From: an uncultured Flavobacteriaceae bacterium
GTDB taxonomy: Bacteria; Bacteroidota; Bacteroidia; Flavobacteriales; Flavobacteriaceae
NCBI GenBank assembly: GCA_943788165.1
Contig: CALSPF010000002.1
Location: 747,890-811,889, forward strand
DNA length: 64,000 nt
Direction of reading: 5' to 3'
Part shown: piece after piece, positions 7,692-16,165 of the stretch
Layout: every line of letters starts with the position of its first letter
Numbering within the stretch: the first letter of the stretch is position 1
The notes under the pieces: generated by a model
The model's database searches: none
The model's input: only the letters and a program-made list of their open reading frames with translations
What the model was told of the DNA's origin: nothing
Program-made: the position numbers and the translations under genes

Positions 7692-8942
7692 TTAGTTTCG
7701 ATACCTATTCCGATTATTATTTCGGTTTTTATTACTCGGTCGATTGCGATTATTGGGTCTTGGTTCCCCGGGTTTCTTAACGCTAGTCTCTTCAATTGCA
7801 TCATGGTTTTCCATAAAGGGGTGCTCTCCAAGACGAGGTAACTGTTGCTTGATTAGTTTTTCAATGTCTTTTAAATAGGGGCGTTCCTCTGCCATACAAA
7901 AAGAAAGTGCAATACCACTAGCATTGGCTCGCCCTGTTCTACCAATTCGGTGAACATAGGTTTCCGATACATTTGGCAGATCAAAGTTAATCACCAAGGA
8001 CAATTCATCTACATCAATTCCTCTTGCGGCAATATCTGTTGCAATCAATACTTTTAGTTTTCCGTCTTTAAAATCACCCAAAGCCTTTTGGCGCATGTTT
8101 TGGGATTTGTTTCCATGAATTGCAGCCGATCGTATTCCAGCTTGATCCAATTTTTTCACAATTTTATTGGCACCGTGTTTGGTACGCGAAAATACAAGAA
8201 CAGAGTCGTTATTTCGTTGTTCCAACAAATGAACCAATAATTTCGGCTTGTTGTTTTTACTAATAAAATATACGCCTTGTTTTACCTTTTCTGCAGTGGC
8301 TTGCTCGGGTTTAATGGTCACGCGTTGAAATTTGCCCAACATTTTTTGTGACAACTCGACAATGGTTTTTGGCATGGTTGCCGAGAAAAAAAGGGATTGT
8401 CTTTTTGGAGGGAGTTTAGCAATGATTTTTTTCACATCATGGATAAAGCCCATGTCCAACATTTGATCTGCTTCATCTAAGACAACATACTTTAAATCTT
8501 TAAAAGTAATGTATCCTTGACTTATTAAGTCCAATAATCGTCCTGGTGTGGCAATCAATATATCAACACCACTACGGAGGCTATTGACTTGTTGTGCTTG
8601 TTTTACTCCGCCAAAAATAACAGTATTTCTGAGGTTGGTAAACTGACTGTATGCGGTGAAGTTTTCAGCAATTTGAATCGCCAATTCTCGAGTTGGTGTC
8701 ACTACCAGCGCTTTTATTTTTCGCCGTCCTTTTCCAGAGGATTCTTCTTTACATAAATGATTGAGAATTGGAATACCAAAAGCGGCTGTTTTTCCGGTTC
8801 CTGTTTGCGCAACACCCAATAAGTCATCTCCTTTTAATAAAATGGGAATGGCTTGTTCTTGGATGGGAGTGGGTTGAGTATAGCCTTGTTTTTCAAGTGC
8901 TTTTAGTATGGGAGCCTCTAGGGCTAGGTCTTTAAATGTCAT
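7692..8942 (-). CDS. rhlE: DEAD-box RNA helicase, RhlE type
   Basis: 416 aa ATP-dependent RNA helicase. In order: Q-motif (TPIQEQAIP), motif I AQTGTGKT, PTRELAIQ, TPGRLLD, motif II LDEADQMLDMGF, motif III SAT, RGIDVDEL, and motif VI HRIGRTGRA. A low-complexity Arg/Asn-rich tail of about 40 residues (PNNRNRPSNKNRNNNRNR) is likely an RNA-binding extension. Helicases of this group act in ribosome assembly and mRNA turnover; the specific role here is not known. Monocistronic, convergent with the upstream membrane gene. Confidence 0.9.
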   Translation of the reverse strand: MTFKDLALEAPILKALEKQGYTQPTPIQEQAIPILLKGDDLLGVAQTGTGKTAAFGIPILNHLCKEESSGKGRRKIKALVVTPTRELAIQIAENFTAYSQFTNLRNTVIFGGVKQAQQVNSLRSGVDILIATPGRLLDLISQGYITFKDLKYVVLDEADQMLDMGFIHDVKKIIAKLPPKRQSLFFSATMPKTIVELSQKMLGKFQRVTIKPEQATAEKVKQGVYFISKNNKPKLLVHLLEQRNNDSVLVFSRTKHGANKIVKKLDQAGIRSAAIHGNKSQNMRQKALGDFKDGKLKVLIATDIAARGIDVDELSLVINFDLPNVSETYVHRIGRTGRANASGIALSFCMAEERPYLKDIEKLIKQQLPRLGEHPFMENHDAIEETSVKKPGEPRPNNRNRPSNKNRNNNRNRYRN

Positions 8943-8994
8943 GTATTTGAATAATTTTGCTAAAGTACGCTTATATTTTTGATCTGTGTAGAAA

Positions 8995-9021
8995 TAAAAA
9001 AAACCGCCTCAAGACGGTTTT
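8995..9021 (-). terminator. Terminator of the aspartate aminotransferase gene
   Basis: On the minus strand AAAACCGTC-TTGA-GGCGGTTTT is followed by a run of T. It lies 21 bases after the stop of the gene at 9042-10226. Confidence 0.85.
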
Positions 9022-9041
9022 GATATTCGTTAAGCAAATAG

Positions 9042-10226
9042 TTAAGCCATGGCTTTTGCTATGCGTTGAATGGCTTCTTTGATGCTGTCTTGTGAAGCAG
9101 CATAGGAAATTCGAATACAATCTCCGTTTCCAAACGCATCACCGGTTACTGTAGCTACGTGGGCTTCCTCCAAAAGATACAAAGCAAAATCACTTGCATC
9201 ATTAATTGTTTTTCCACGAAGGGTTTTTCCGAAATAATGCGAGACATCTGGAAACACATAAAATGCGCCAGCAGGTTGGTTCAATTTAATCCCCGGAATT
9301 GCTGATAATAATTCAATGATCAGTTCACGACGAACTTGAAATTCATCGATCATGTATTGTATGTTACTTACAGGGGCTTCAAGCGCAGTAATGGTTGCGC
9401 GTTGGGCAATACAGTTTGCACCAGACGTGATTTGACCTTGCATTTTATTACAGGCTTTGGCAATCCATGCAGGAGCTCCAATATAACCAATACGCCAGCC
9501 GGTCATTGCAAAAGCTTTTGCAACTCCATTTACCGTAATGGTGCGGTCATATAGTTCTGGAATGGCAGCAATACTAAAATGCTTCGTTCCGTAATTGATG
9601 TGTTCATAGATTTCATCCGAAAGAATGTAAATATCTGGGTGTTTCGCTAGAACTTTTCCAAGTGCGCGATATTCTGCCTCGGTATAGAGTGTTCCACTCG
9701 GATTGTTAGGTGAGTTGAACATGATGAGCTTGGTTTTGGGCGTAATGGCCGCTTCCAATTGCTCAGGGGTGATTTTAAAATCAGTTTCTATGCTTGACGG
9801 AATGATAGTCGAAGTCGCCTCTGCTAAAGTTGCAATGGCAGAATAACTTACCCAGTAGGGGGCAGGAAGTAATACTTCGTCTCCCGGGTCAAGCAATACC
9901 ATGCAAATATTTGCAATGGATTGTTTTGCTCCAGTAGAAACGACAATTTGATCGAGTCCGTACGTAATTCCATTGTCGCGTTTGAACTTAGTGCAGATGG
10001 CCTGTTTCAAATCTACATAGCCATCAACAGGAGAATAGGAATTATAATTGTCATTTACAGCTTGTATCGCTGCATCTTTGATAAATTCGGGTGTATTAAA
10101 GTCAGGTTCTCCTAGGCTTAAACCAATAACATCGATTCCTTCGTTCTTTAATTCTCTGGCTTTCGCAGCCATTGCCAGTGTTGCTGATACAGGTAAGCTG
10201 TTAATCCGTGCCGAAAGTGCGTCCAT
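9042..10226 (-). CDS. Aspartate aminotransferase, subgroup Ib
   Basis: 394 aa PLP enzyme. Motifs: GLSLGEPDFNTP at the N-terminus, NSPNNPSGT, DEIYEHINY, NGVAKAFAMTGWRIGY with the PLP lysine, and CIRISYA for the carboxylate-binding Arg. The sequence is typical of the bacterial Ib aspartate aminotransferases, which interconvert aspartate and oxaloacetate; some members also use prephenate. Full-length start at ATG 10226. It lies 15 bases after the desaturase start and is convergent with nothing; a terminator follows. Confidence 0.88.
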   Translation of the reverse strand: MDALSARINSLPVSATLAMAAKARELKNEGIDVIGLSLGEPDFNTPEFIKDAAIQAVNDNYNSYSPVDGYVDLKQAICTKFKRDNGITYGLDQIVVSTGAKQSIANICMVLLDPGDEVLLPAPYWVSYSAIATLAEATSTIIPSSIETDFKITPEQLEAAITPKTKLIMFNSPNNPSGTLYTEAEYRALGKVLAKHPDIYILSDEIYEHINYGTKHFSIAAIPELYDRTITVNGVAKAFAMTGWRIGYIGAPAWIAKACNKMQGQITSGANCIAQRATITALEAPVSNIQYMIDEFQVRRELIIELLSAIPGIKLNQPAGAFYVFPDVSHYFGKTLRGKTINDASDFALYLLEEAHVATVTGDAFGNGDCIRISYAASQDSIKEAIQRIAKAMA

Positions 10227-10241
10227 ATAAACCAGTGATTG

Positions 10242-11348
10242 TTATGCGGGTTGTACCCCCATATTTTTTAAATGTTTGAAGTGCGAAAATAAGGCACTTC
10301 GGGTAGTTTTATACTCGTTGTAGGGTAAATTAAACTCTTTTGCCGTTTTTTTCACAATTTTAGCAATATCTGTGTAATGAATGTGGCTAATGTGTGGAAA
10401 AATATGATGTTCAATTTGATGGTTTAACCCACCAGTAAACCAATTCATAAAATGGTTTCTTGTTGAAAAATTGACCGTAGTTAGTAATTGATGAATAGCC
10501 CAAGTGTTTTTCATGGTACCTGTTTTTTCATCAGGTAACGGCATTTGAGCGTCTTCAATCACATGTGCTAATTGAAAGGTAAGGCTCAAGATTAATCCAG
10601 CAGTATAATGCATAACAAAAAAGCCAATCAAGATTTGCCACCAAGGCATTTGCATGAACAACATTGGTGCAACAATCCAAATACCAGAATACATTATTTT
10701 AGTGCCAATTAGCACCAACCATTGACGTTTAGGGTGAAGTTCTTTTCGGTAAGTTAATTTTTTCTTTAGGTAACGTGAGATCTGTCTAAAGTCAGAACTA
10801 ATGACCCAGTTAATGGTTAATAAACCATACATAAACACTGAGTAATAGTGTTGAAAACGGTGGTACCATTGCCAGTCACTGTGTTGTGAAAATCGAATAA
10901 TTCTTCCTGCATCTAGGTCTTCGTCATGCCCGTGAATATTGGTGTAAGTATGGTGTAAAATATTGTGTTGCACTTTCCAGTTGTGAACATTTCCGGCCAA
11001 CAGATAAATACTTGATCCCATGAGTTTATTGATCCAAGGATAGCGAGAAAATGAATTGTGATTTCCATCGTGCATTACGTTCATTCCAACGCCAGCCATT
11101 CCCACGCCCATTAAAATGGCCAGTAAAAGTTTTACCCATGGGTTGAATTCAGTTAACAGAATAAGAAAGTAGGGAGTGATAAATAGCCCAAACATAATAA
11201 AGGTTTTGACATACAATTGCCAATTACCCGTCTTAGAAGCTTTTCGTTTCTGAAAATGTTCATTTACTCTTTTGTTTAAGGTTTGAAAAAACTTTTTTGG
11301 ATCATTACGCGAAAAACGTAAGGGTTTGTGTGTAGAATTGTTTTCCAT
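10242..11348 (-). CDS. Membrane fatty acid desaturase, front-end type without cytochrome b5
   Basis: 368 aa. The three histidine boxes HDGNH, HNILHH and QIEHH, separated by hydrophobic segments, mark a membrane di-iron acyl desaturase. The third box begins with Gln (QxxHH), as in front-end delta-5/delta-6 desaturases, but the N-terminal cytochrome b5 domain of the eukaryotic enzymes is absent, so electrons must come from a separate ferredoxin or cytochrome. Likely substrate: membrane-lipid acyl chains. The divergent rsmG promoter overlaps its first codons. Confidence 0.88.
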   Translation of the reverse strand: MENNSTHKPLRFSRNDPKKFFQTLNKRVNEHFQKRKASKTGNWQLYVKTFIMFGLFITPYFLILLTEFNPWVKLLLAILMGVGMAGVGMNVMHDGNHNSFSRYPWINKLMGSSIYLLAGNVHNWKVQHNILHHTYTNIHGHDEDLDAGRIIRFSQHSDWQWYHRFQHYYSVFMYGLLTINWVISSDFRQISRYLKKKLTYRKELHPKRQWLVLIGTKIMYSGIWIVAPMLFMQMPWWQILIGFFVMHYTAGLILSLTFQLAHVIEDAQMPLPDEKTGTMKNTWAIHQLLTTVNFSTRNHFMNWFTGGLNHQIEHHIFPHISHIHYTDIAKIVKKTAKEFNLPYNEYKTTRSALFSHFKHLKNMGVQPA

Positions 11349-11369
11349 AGCAAGGAAGGTGTATCTTTG
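11338..11369 (+). promoter_or_regulatory. Bacteroidota-type promoter of rsmG
   Basis: TATCTTTG at 11362-11369 with TTG at 11338-11340, spacing 21. It overlaps the start of the divergent desaturase gene. Transcription would begin near 11376, which excludes the ORF-track start at 11328. Confidence 0.65.
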
Positions 11370-11396
11370 TTTATATTTTTATTAAAACTACAACTT

Positions 11397-12020
11397 TTGG
11401 ATCGTTTAAGCCATTATTTCCCCACACTTTCTGCCCATCAAAAAAAGCAATTTTCACAACTTGAAGATCTGTACAAAGAATGGAATGCACAAATCAATGT
11501 TATTTCCAGAAAAGACATTGATGCTTTATACGAAAAACACATACTTCATTCCTTGGGAATCGCCAAAATTCAGTCGTTTAAGACAGGATCTAGGGTCTTG
11601 GATGTAGGCACGGGTGGAGGTTTTCCAGGCATCCCTTTGGCCATACTTTTTCCTAAAGCCAACTTTTTTTTAATCGATTCAATAGGGAAAAAGATCAAAG
11701 TTGTGCAAGCTGTTGTTGAAGGATTGGGGTTAAAAAACGTTGAAGCACGTCATCAACGCGCACAAGAATTTAAGCAACCCGTTGATTTTATTGTCAGTAG
11801 AGCGGTAACAAAAATGGAAGATTTTGTTCCTTGGGTCACCAAAAACGTAAAAAACAAAGGAACGCATAAGTTAAACAATGGCATTCTTTACCTCAAAGGA
11901 GGCGATTTGTCTGAAGAGTTGGCCAATTTCCCAAAGGCGCAAGAGTTTAATCTTTCAGATCATTATTCCGAAACCTTTTTTGAAACCAAGAAAGTGGTTT
12001 ATCTTCCTTTAAAGAATTAA
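11397..12020 (+). CDS. rsmG: 16S rRNA (guanine527-N7)-methyltransferase
   Basis: 207 aa from a TTG start at 11397. It methylates N7 of G527 (E. coli numbering) in 16S rRNA. RsmG signatures: LYKEWNAQINVISRKD near the N-terminus, the SAM-binding LDVGTGGGFPGIPLAI, and the conserved FIVSRAV segment. The ORF track begins at 11328, but that lies upstream of the -7 box, and family members begin near the LSHYFP segment. A second TTG at 11367 is part of the promoter. No ATG is available in frame. Confidence 0.9.
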   Translation: MDRLSHYFPTLSAHQKKQFSQLEDLYKEWNAQINVISRKDIDALYEKHILHSLGIAKIQSFKTGSRVLDVGTGGGFPGIPLAILFPKANFFLIDSIGKKIKVVQAVVEGLGLKNVEARHQRAQEFKQPVDFIVSRAVTKMEDFVPWVTKNVKNKGTHKLNNGILYLKGGDLSEELANFPKAQEFNLSDHYSETFFETKKVVYLPLKN

Positions 12021-12081
12021 TCTTAAGGATGTAATTTGTTGGCATAGCAATTGTTATGATGTTAGGTCTAAACCCTCCATC

Positions 12082-12537
12082 ATGCAAACTAACCTATTGT
12101 CACTTCTGCTACTTATCCCATTTTTTTTACTTGCTGAAGAGCGAACATCTCCACAAAAGCAACCCATTGAGTTGGGAAAAATTGCTTGGTATAGGGACTT
12201 AGACCAAGCAAAAACGCTGGCCGAAAAAGAAGGTAAAGCTATTTTTATTTTATTTCAAGAAGTTCCTGGTTGTACTACTTGTAGGTCCTATGGCAAAAAT
12301 GTATTAAGCAATCCTGCACTAATAAGCACCATAGAAAATGACTTTATTCCTTTAGCAATTTTCAATAATAAAGGCGGTAAGGACATTAAAACGCTTGATG
12401 TTTACAAAGAGCCTACATGGAATAACCCAGTGGTACGGATTGTAAATGCTGAGGGGTAAAACCTGACGCCTAGAATATCGGGCGATTATTCCAAGCGCAA
12501 GGTGGCTCTGCAGCTCCTTTGCGTGTTAAAAAAAAAA
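12082..12537 (+). pseudogene. Thioredoxin-like secreted protein, interrupted by an in-frame TAA and eroded at its 3' end
   Basis: The intact ORF is 12082-12459 (125 aa): a signal peptide (LLLIPFFLLAEE) and a thioredoxin-like fold with VPGCTTCRSYG in the active-site position. Reading stops at TAA 12457-12459, yet the same frame continues with NLTPRISGDYS, which fits the segment normally following NAEG in such proteins (GKNLxPRI...). After about 26 codons the frame runs into the A-rich arm of the pruA terminator. The C-terminus therefore looks lost by a nonsense mutation plus 3' erosion. A truncated but expressed protein is possible. Homology of the tail is judged by eye. Confidence 0.6.
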
Positions 12538-12587
12538 CAAAAAAGCTATACCCGAACACTTGTATGCGTCGGCTCAGGGTATAGCTT
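12528..12587 (-). terminator. Terminator of pruA
   Basis: An 11-bp perfect stem, AAGCTATACCC (12543-12553) with GGGTATAGCTT (12577-12587), and a 23-base loop. Reading leftwards it is followed by a long T run (A run at 12528-12544 on the plus strand), so it terminates the minus-strand pruA transcript. Confidence 0.8.
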
Positions 12588-12609
12588 ATTGATGTTTTTT
12601 CTCTGAAAT

Positions 12610-14238
12610 TTATTCTCCTAAGAAAGGGTAACGGTAATTCTTCGGTGTTAACAAAGGCTCTTTGATTAAGCGTGGAGAAACCCAACGCAAGAGGTTGAGT
12701 TTTGATCCAGCTTTGTCGTTGGTTCCTGAAGCACGTGCACCGCCAAAAGGCTGTTGTCCAACAACGGCTCCTGTTGGTTTGTCATTGATATAGAAATTTC
12801 CGGCACTGTTTTCTAGGGCGACTAATGCTTCTTCGGCGGCATAGCGGTCTTTAGAGAAGATGGCACCTGTCAATGCATAAGCAGAGGTTTGATCAACCAG
12901 CTTTAAAGTAGCTGAGTAGTCTGCATCTTCATAAATATATACTGTCACCACTGGCCCGAAAAGTTCGCGTTCCATGGTGTTGTAATGTGGGTTGGTCGTC
13001 ACTAAAACGGTTGGTTCAACAAAATAGCCTTTGCTGTCGTCGCATTTACCACCGTGTAAAATAGTTGCTTCCGAAGATTTTTTAGCAACCTCTATGGCTT
13101 TTTTTAGCCGATCAAACGAGCCTTGATGAATAACTGCCGTGACAAAATTCCCAAAGTCCTCGGGAGATCCCATAGTGATTTCCTCAAGATTTTTGACTAC
13201 TTCATCTAAAACCGCTTGCGAAGTTGATTTTGGAAGGTAAACACGAGAAGCAGCCGAACATTTCTGTCCTTGGAATTCAAATGCACCGCGTACAATTCCG
13301 GTAGCAACTTCAGTTGCATCTGCACTTGGATGCGCAACAATGAAATCTTTTCCACCTGTTTCTCCAACTATACGTGGATAGGTTTTATAGTGGTGGATGT
13401 TCTCACCAATTTTTTGCCAAATATTTTTAAAGATAAAGGTGGATCCTGTAAAGTGGATTCCAGCAAAATCTGGTGAAGCTAAAACAGTTTCGGTAATCAT
13501 CGCAGGATCTCCCATAACCATGTTGATTACTCCAGCGGGTAAACCGGCTTCTTCAAATACTTCGATAATCACTTGCGCAGAATAAACTTGATGATCACTT
13601 GGTTTCCAAACAACAGTATTCCCCATTAGGGCGGGTGCAGCCGAAAGGTTTCCTGCAATTGCTGTAAAATTAAAAGGACTGACGGCATAAACAAATCCTT
13701 CCAATGGGCGATAGCTCAATCTGTTCCAAATACCGTCACCAGAGTTGGGTTGTTCGGCATAGATCTCTTCGGCAAACTGAACATTGAAACGCAAGAAATC
13801 AATGAATTCACATGCTGCGTCTATTTCTGCTTGATGAATGTTTTTGGATTGTGCCAACATGGTTGTGGCATTTATTTTGGCGCGATAGGGTCCCGCCAAT
13901 AAATCGGCCGCTTTTAAGAAAATTGTTGCTCGTTGTTCAAACGATAGTTGACTCCATGCTTTTCGCGCCTCTAGTGCACTTTCAATTGCTTCGTAAACAT
14001 GTTCCTTCTCTGCTAGACTATAAGTCCCTAAAAGGTGTTGATGGTCGTGTGGAGGATGCATTTCTGCCTTATTCGCGCTTTTAATTTTTTCGCCATTTAT
14101 GGTTAAGGGAACATGAATGGTCTGTTTGTATAGATTTTTGTATGTAGCGAGAACCTCGGTGCGTTCAGGACTTCCAGGAGCGAAACTTTTTATGGGTTCG
14201 TTCACTGCTTTTGGGCTTTTTGGGAAACTATTTAGCAT
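12610..14238 (-). CDS. pruA: L-glutamate gamma-semialdehyde (1-pyrroline-5-carboxylate) dehydrogenase
   Basis: 542 aa from ATG 14238. It oxidises glutamate semialdehyde to glutamate with NAD+, the second step of proline catabolism. Aldehyde dehydrogenase motifs: SPFNFTAIAGNL, FTGSTFIFKNIW, the conserved Glu in VGETGGKDF, and the catalytic Cys in FEFQGQKCSAASR. The ORF track starts at 14322, which would run into apaG; family proteins start near the AVNEPIKSFAPGSPER segment, so the second Met is chosen. No PutA proline dehydrogenase is visible nearby. Confidence 0.92.
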   Translation of the reverse strand: MLNSFPKSPKAVNEPIKSFAPGSPERTEVLATYKNLYKQTIHVPLTINGEKIKSANKAEMHPPHDHQHLLGTYSLAEKEHVYEAIESALEARKAWSQLSFEQRATIFLKAADLLAGPYRAKINATTMLAQSKNIHQAEIDAACEFIDFLRFNVQFAEEIYAEQPNSGDGIWNRLSYRPLEGFVYAVSPFNFTAIAGNLSAAPALMGNTVVWKPSDHQVYSAQVIIEVFEEAGLPAGVINMVMGDPAMITETVLASPDFAGIHFTGSTFIFKNIWQKIGENIHHYKTYPRIVGETGGKDFIVAHPSADATEVATGIVRGAFEFQGQKCSAASRVYLPKSTSQAVLDEVVKNLEEITMGSPEDFGNFVTAVIHQGSFDRLKKAIEVAKKSSEATILHGGKCDDSKGYFVEPTVLVTTNPHYNTMERELFGPVVTVYIYEDADYSATLKLVDQTSAYALTGAIFSKDRYAAEEALVALENSAGNFYINDKPTGAVVGQQPFGGARASGTNDKAGSKLNLLRWVSPRLIKEPLLTPKNYRYPFLGE

Positions 14239-14272
14239 GGTTTGATTTTTCCTCAAATAAAGAAAAAATAGT

Positions 14273-14659
14273 TTAATTAAGCGCAAAGGTTGCTGCCAAA
14301 TTAAAAGAGGGTATTTCAACATCGAATTCTTGAGCAGAGGAAAAATTAACCATGGTGTAATACCCGCTCATTGCACCAATGGGTGAAGTAAGCAGGCAGT
14401 TGGATTGATAGGTGTGTGCTTCTCCGGACTTAAGAATGGGTTTTTTACCAATGACTCCAGCGCCTTCAACATAGTGTGGACGACGTTTGGACTCCATGAT
14501 TTTCCAATGTCTATTGGTCAATTGCACAACGTCTTTGCCTTGATTTTCAATGCGAACGGTATACCTAAACGCATAATTGGGGACATTGTTTTTTAAGAAA
14601 GTCCCCTCGAATTTAGTAAGTACAGAAATTTTAATTCCCCTGGTAACCTGTTGAAACAT
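14273..14659 (-). CDS. apaG: ApaG family protein
   Basis: 128 aa, the full length of the ApaG family, a single immunoglobulin-like beta-sandwich domain. Recognisable segments are YAFRYTVRIENQG, LTNRHWKIMES and the glycine-rich VEGAGVIGKKPIL, ending in MSGYYTM. The family was linked to Co2+/Mg2+ resistance in enterobacteria; the biochemical role is unclear. It lies 25 bases after the T9SS plug gene, on the same strand, and may be co-transcribed with it. Confidence 0.9.
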   Translation of the reverse strand: MFQQVTRGIKISVLTKFEGTFLKNNVPNYAFRYTVRIENQGKDVVQLTNRHWKIMESKRRPHYVEGAGVIGKKPILKSGEAHTYQSNCLLTSPIGAMSGYYTMVNFSSAQEFDVEIPSFNLAATFALN

Positions 14660-14684
14660 TTTTAGTTGCTTAGCCTATAGCAAG

Positions 14685-15989
14685 TTAGTGTAAAATTGAA
14701 TACGATCGACATAATGGGAAAAACTCAATGATATTTAAACTAAGCGAATTTTTTAATTCAAAGGATTGCACATTTCCCAAGCCTACCAATGCATCATAAA
14801 GTGCCCCAATTGCTCGGTGATACACAAGAATTAGGTAATTGTTTTCAGTAGAAGAATGACTCCCAGATAGTTTGTTTTTATCTAGTTTTCCATCCAATCT
14901 AGTTACGTATTTATAGTTGTGAAAACCTTGTTTTAAAAACAAGATACCTTCATAAACCTCTAAACTGGGGTTATAAATCATTTTGTTTTCATCATTGAGA
15001 GCGTAATTATTGAATTTCCCGTAGATAAAAATTTCCTCATCGTTCAAGCCATATTGTTTCGCAAGACTGAAATAAACAATACTGTAATCGGCTTCAATTG
15101 CAGGATTTGTGCCTTGGAAGGTGTTGATGGAAAAATCTCCATTTATATCTGGAAAATAGGTGTAAGGTTCCCTTTCTCTGGGTACATCTAGATACAGGTA
15201 GTGTTGAAACACTTCTTCTCGGTCAACATAGCTGATGTTTGGGGTTGCCACTCGGATGTCTTTGGTGTCAAAATACAGGAATTCATTTCCCCCTTCAAAC
15301 TGTGTGAGACTGTCGTATCGATAAACATAGCTGTTCCCTACATTAAACTGAGGAGGTGGAGCGAAAAAAGCAGTATCCCATTGGTCGTTTTGAAGTAAAA
15401 GAACATTGAGATCTGTTTGCGGATTCCGAACATTAAAGCCAGTTGGGGTTATGGTAAATTGAATATTTTGATGACTGTTAAATTTTGCAATATCTCGTGC
15501 TGGGTATGTTCCTGCTTGTACTTGCACATTCTCTTCATAGACAAGGAATTTTCTCGAAAAGACAAGTTCATCATCCGCATTGTAAACTTCTAACATGTAA
15601 TTTCCTGAAACCTTGAATTGGGTTCTTTCGTTGGGAAGAGTCAGGGTGTAATGCGTGTACCGCTGTAGTGTACCAAAAGAACTTTGGAAGTTGTCAATGC
15701 GTAAGTTGTCGTATCCTCCTAGGTATTGATTGGTAAAAAGTTCGCTGGGGGTCCAATCTCGATTAAAATATTTAATGCGGTAGTAGTAGTCATTGTCTTG
15801 CGCAAGAAGATCATCAAAACTAAGGGTAAAAGTTTCGTTTAACCTTACCAAGGGAAATTGTCCAGCATATTCCTCTCCTTTAAAGCGTATTGATTTGATA
15901 AAATCTACTTCATTTTGTTCCACTGCAACTTGACCTTTAAGGTGTAAAACAGTGACTAACATTAGATAGGTTAAAAGTTGGAATTTCAT
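14685..15989 (-). CDS. Type IX secretion system plug protein (DUF5103)
   Basis: 434 aa from ATG 15989, with a signal peptide (MKFQLLTYLMLVTVLHLKGQ). It matches the DUF5103 family: YYRIKYFNRDWTPSEL, ENEFYLGGYDNLRIDNF-like segments, LPNERTQFKVSGNYMLEVY, and ELFIYGKFNNYALNDENKM-like repeats near the C-terminus. Members include the Plug protein that closes the periplasmic side of the SprA translocon in F. johnsoniae. The ORF track starts 19 codons earlier at a non-ATG without a signal peptide. The C-terminus runs about 18 residues past where family proteins usually end (ELKN then SLSLNIIEFF...), possibly through a lost stop. Confidence 0.8.
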   Translation of the reverse strand: MKFQLLTYLMLVTVLHLKGQVAVEQNEVDFIKSIRFKGEEYAGQFPLVRLNETFTLSFDDLLAQDNDYYYRIKYFNRDWTPSELFTNQYLGGYDNLRIDNFQSSFGTLQRYTHYTLTLPNERTQFKVSGNYMLEVYNADDELVFSRKFLVYEENVQVQAGTYPARDIAKFNSHQNIQFTITPTGFNVRNPQTDLNVLLLQNDQWDTAFFAPPPQFNVGNSYVYRYDSLTQFEGGNEFLYFDTKDIRVATPNISYVDREEVFQHYLYLDVPREREPYTYFPDINGDFSINTFQGTNPAIEADYSIVYFSLAKQYGLNDEEIFIYGKFNNYALNDENKMIYNPSLEVYEGILFLKQGFHNYKYVTRLDGKLDKNKLSGSHSSTENNYLILVYHRAIGALYDALVGLGNVQSFELKNSLSLNIIEFFPLCRSYSILH

Positions 15990-16104
15990 TCCTCTAAGAT
16001 ACGGAAAACTTTCTTCATTTATTCTACCCTGCGCCAAAGCCCTCAAAAGCTTAAACAGATTATTAAGAATGTTTATAAATAAGTTAAATTCATTTTAAAT
16101 GGGC

Positions 16105-16135
16105 TTTAAATAGCAAGGATTAATTGCTAAATTTG
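16105..16135 (+). promoter_or_regulatory. Promoter of the nqr operon
   Basis: TTTA (16105-16108), 19 bases, TAAATTTG (16128-16135): a close fit to the Bacteroidota promoter. The nqrA ATG is 30 bases downstream. Confidence 0.7.
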
Positions 16136-16165
16136 CATGAATTTTAGAATTTAACTTATACACAG

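Noticed and set aside
14239-14322. 28-codon N-terminal extension of pruA
   Set aside because: It overlaps apaG and does not resemble the family; the second Met is used.
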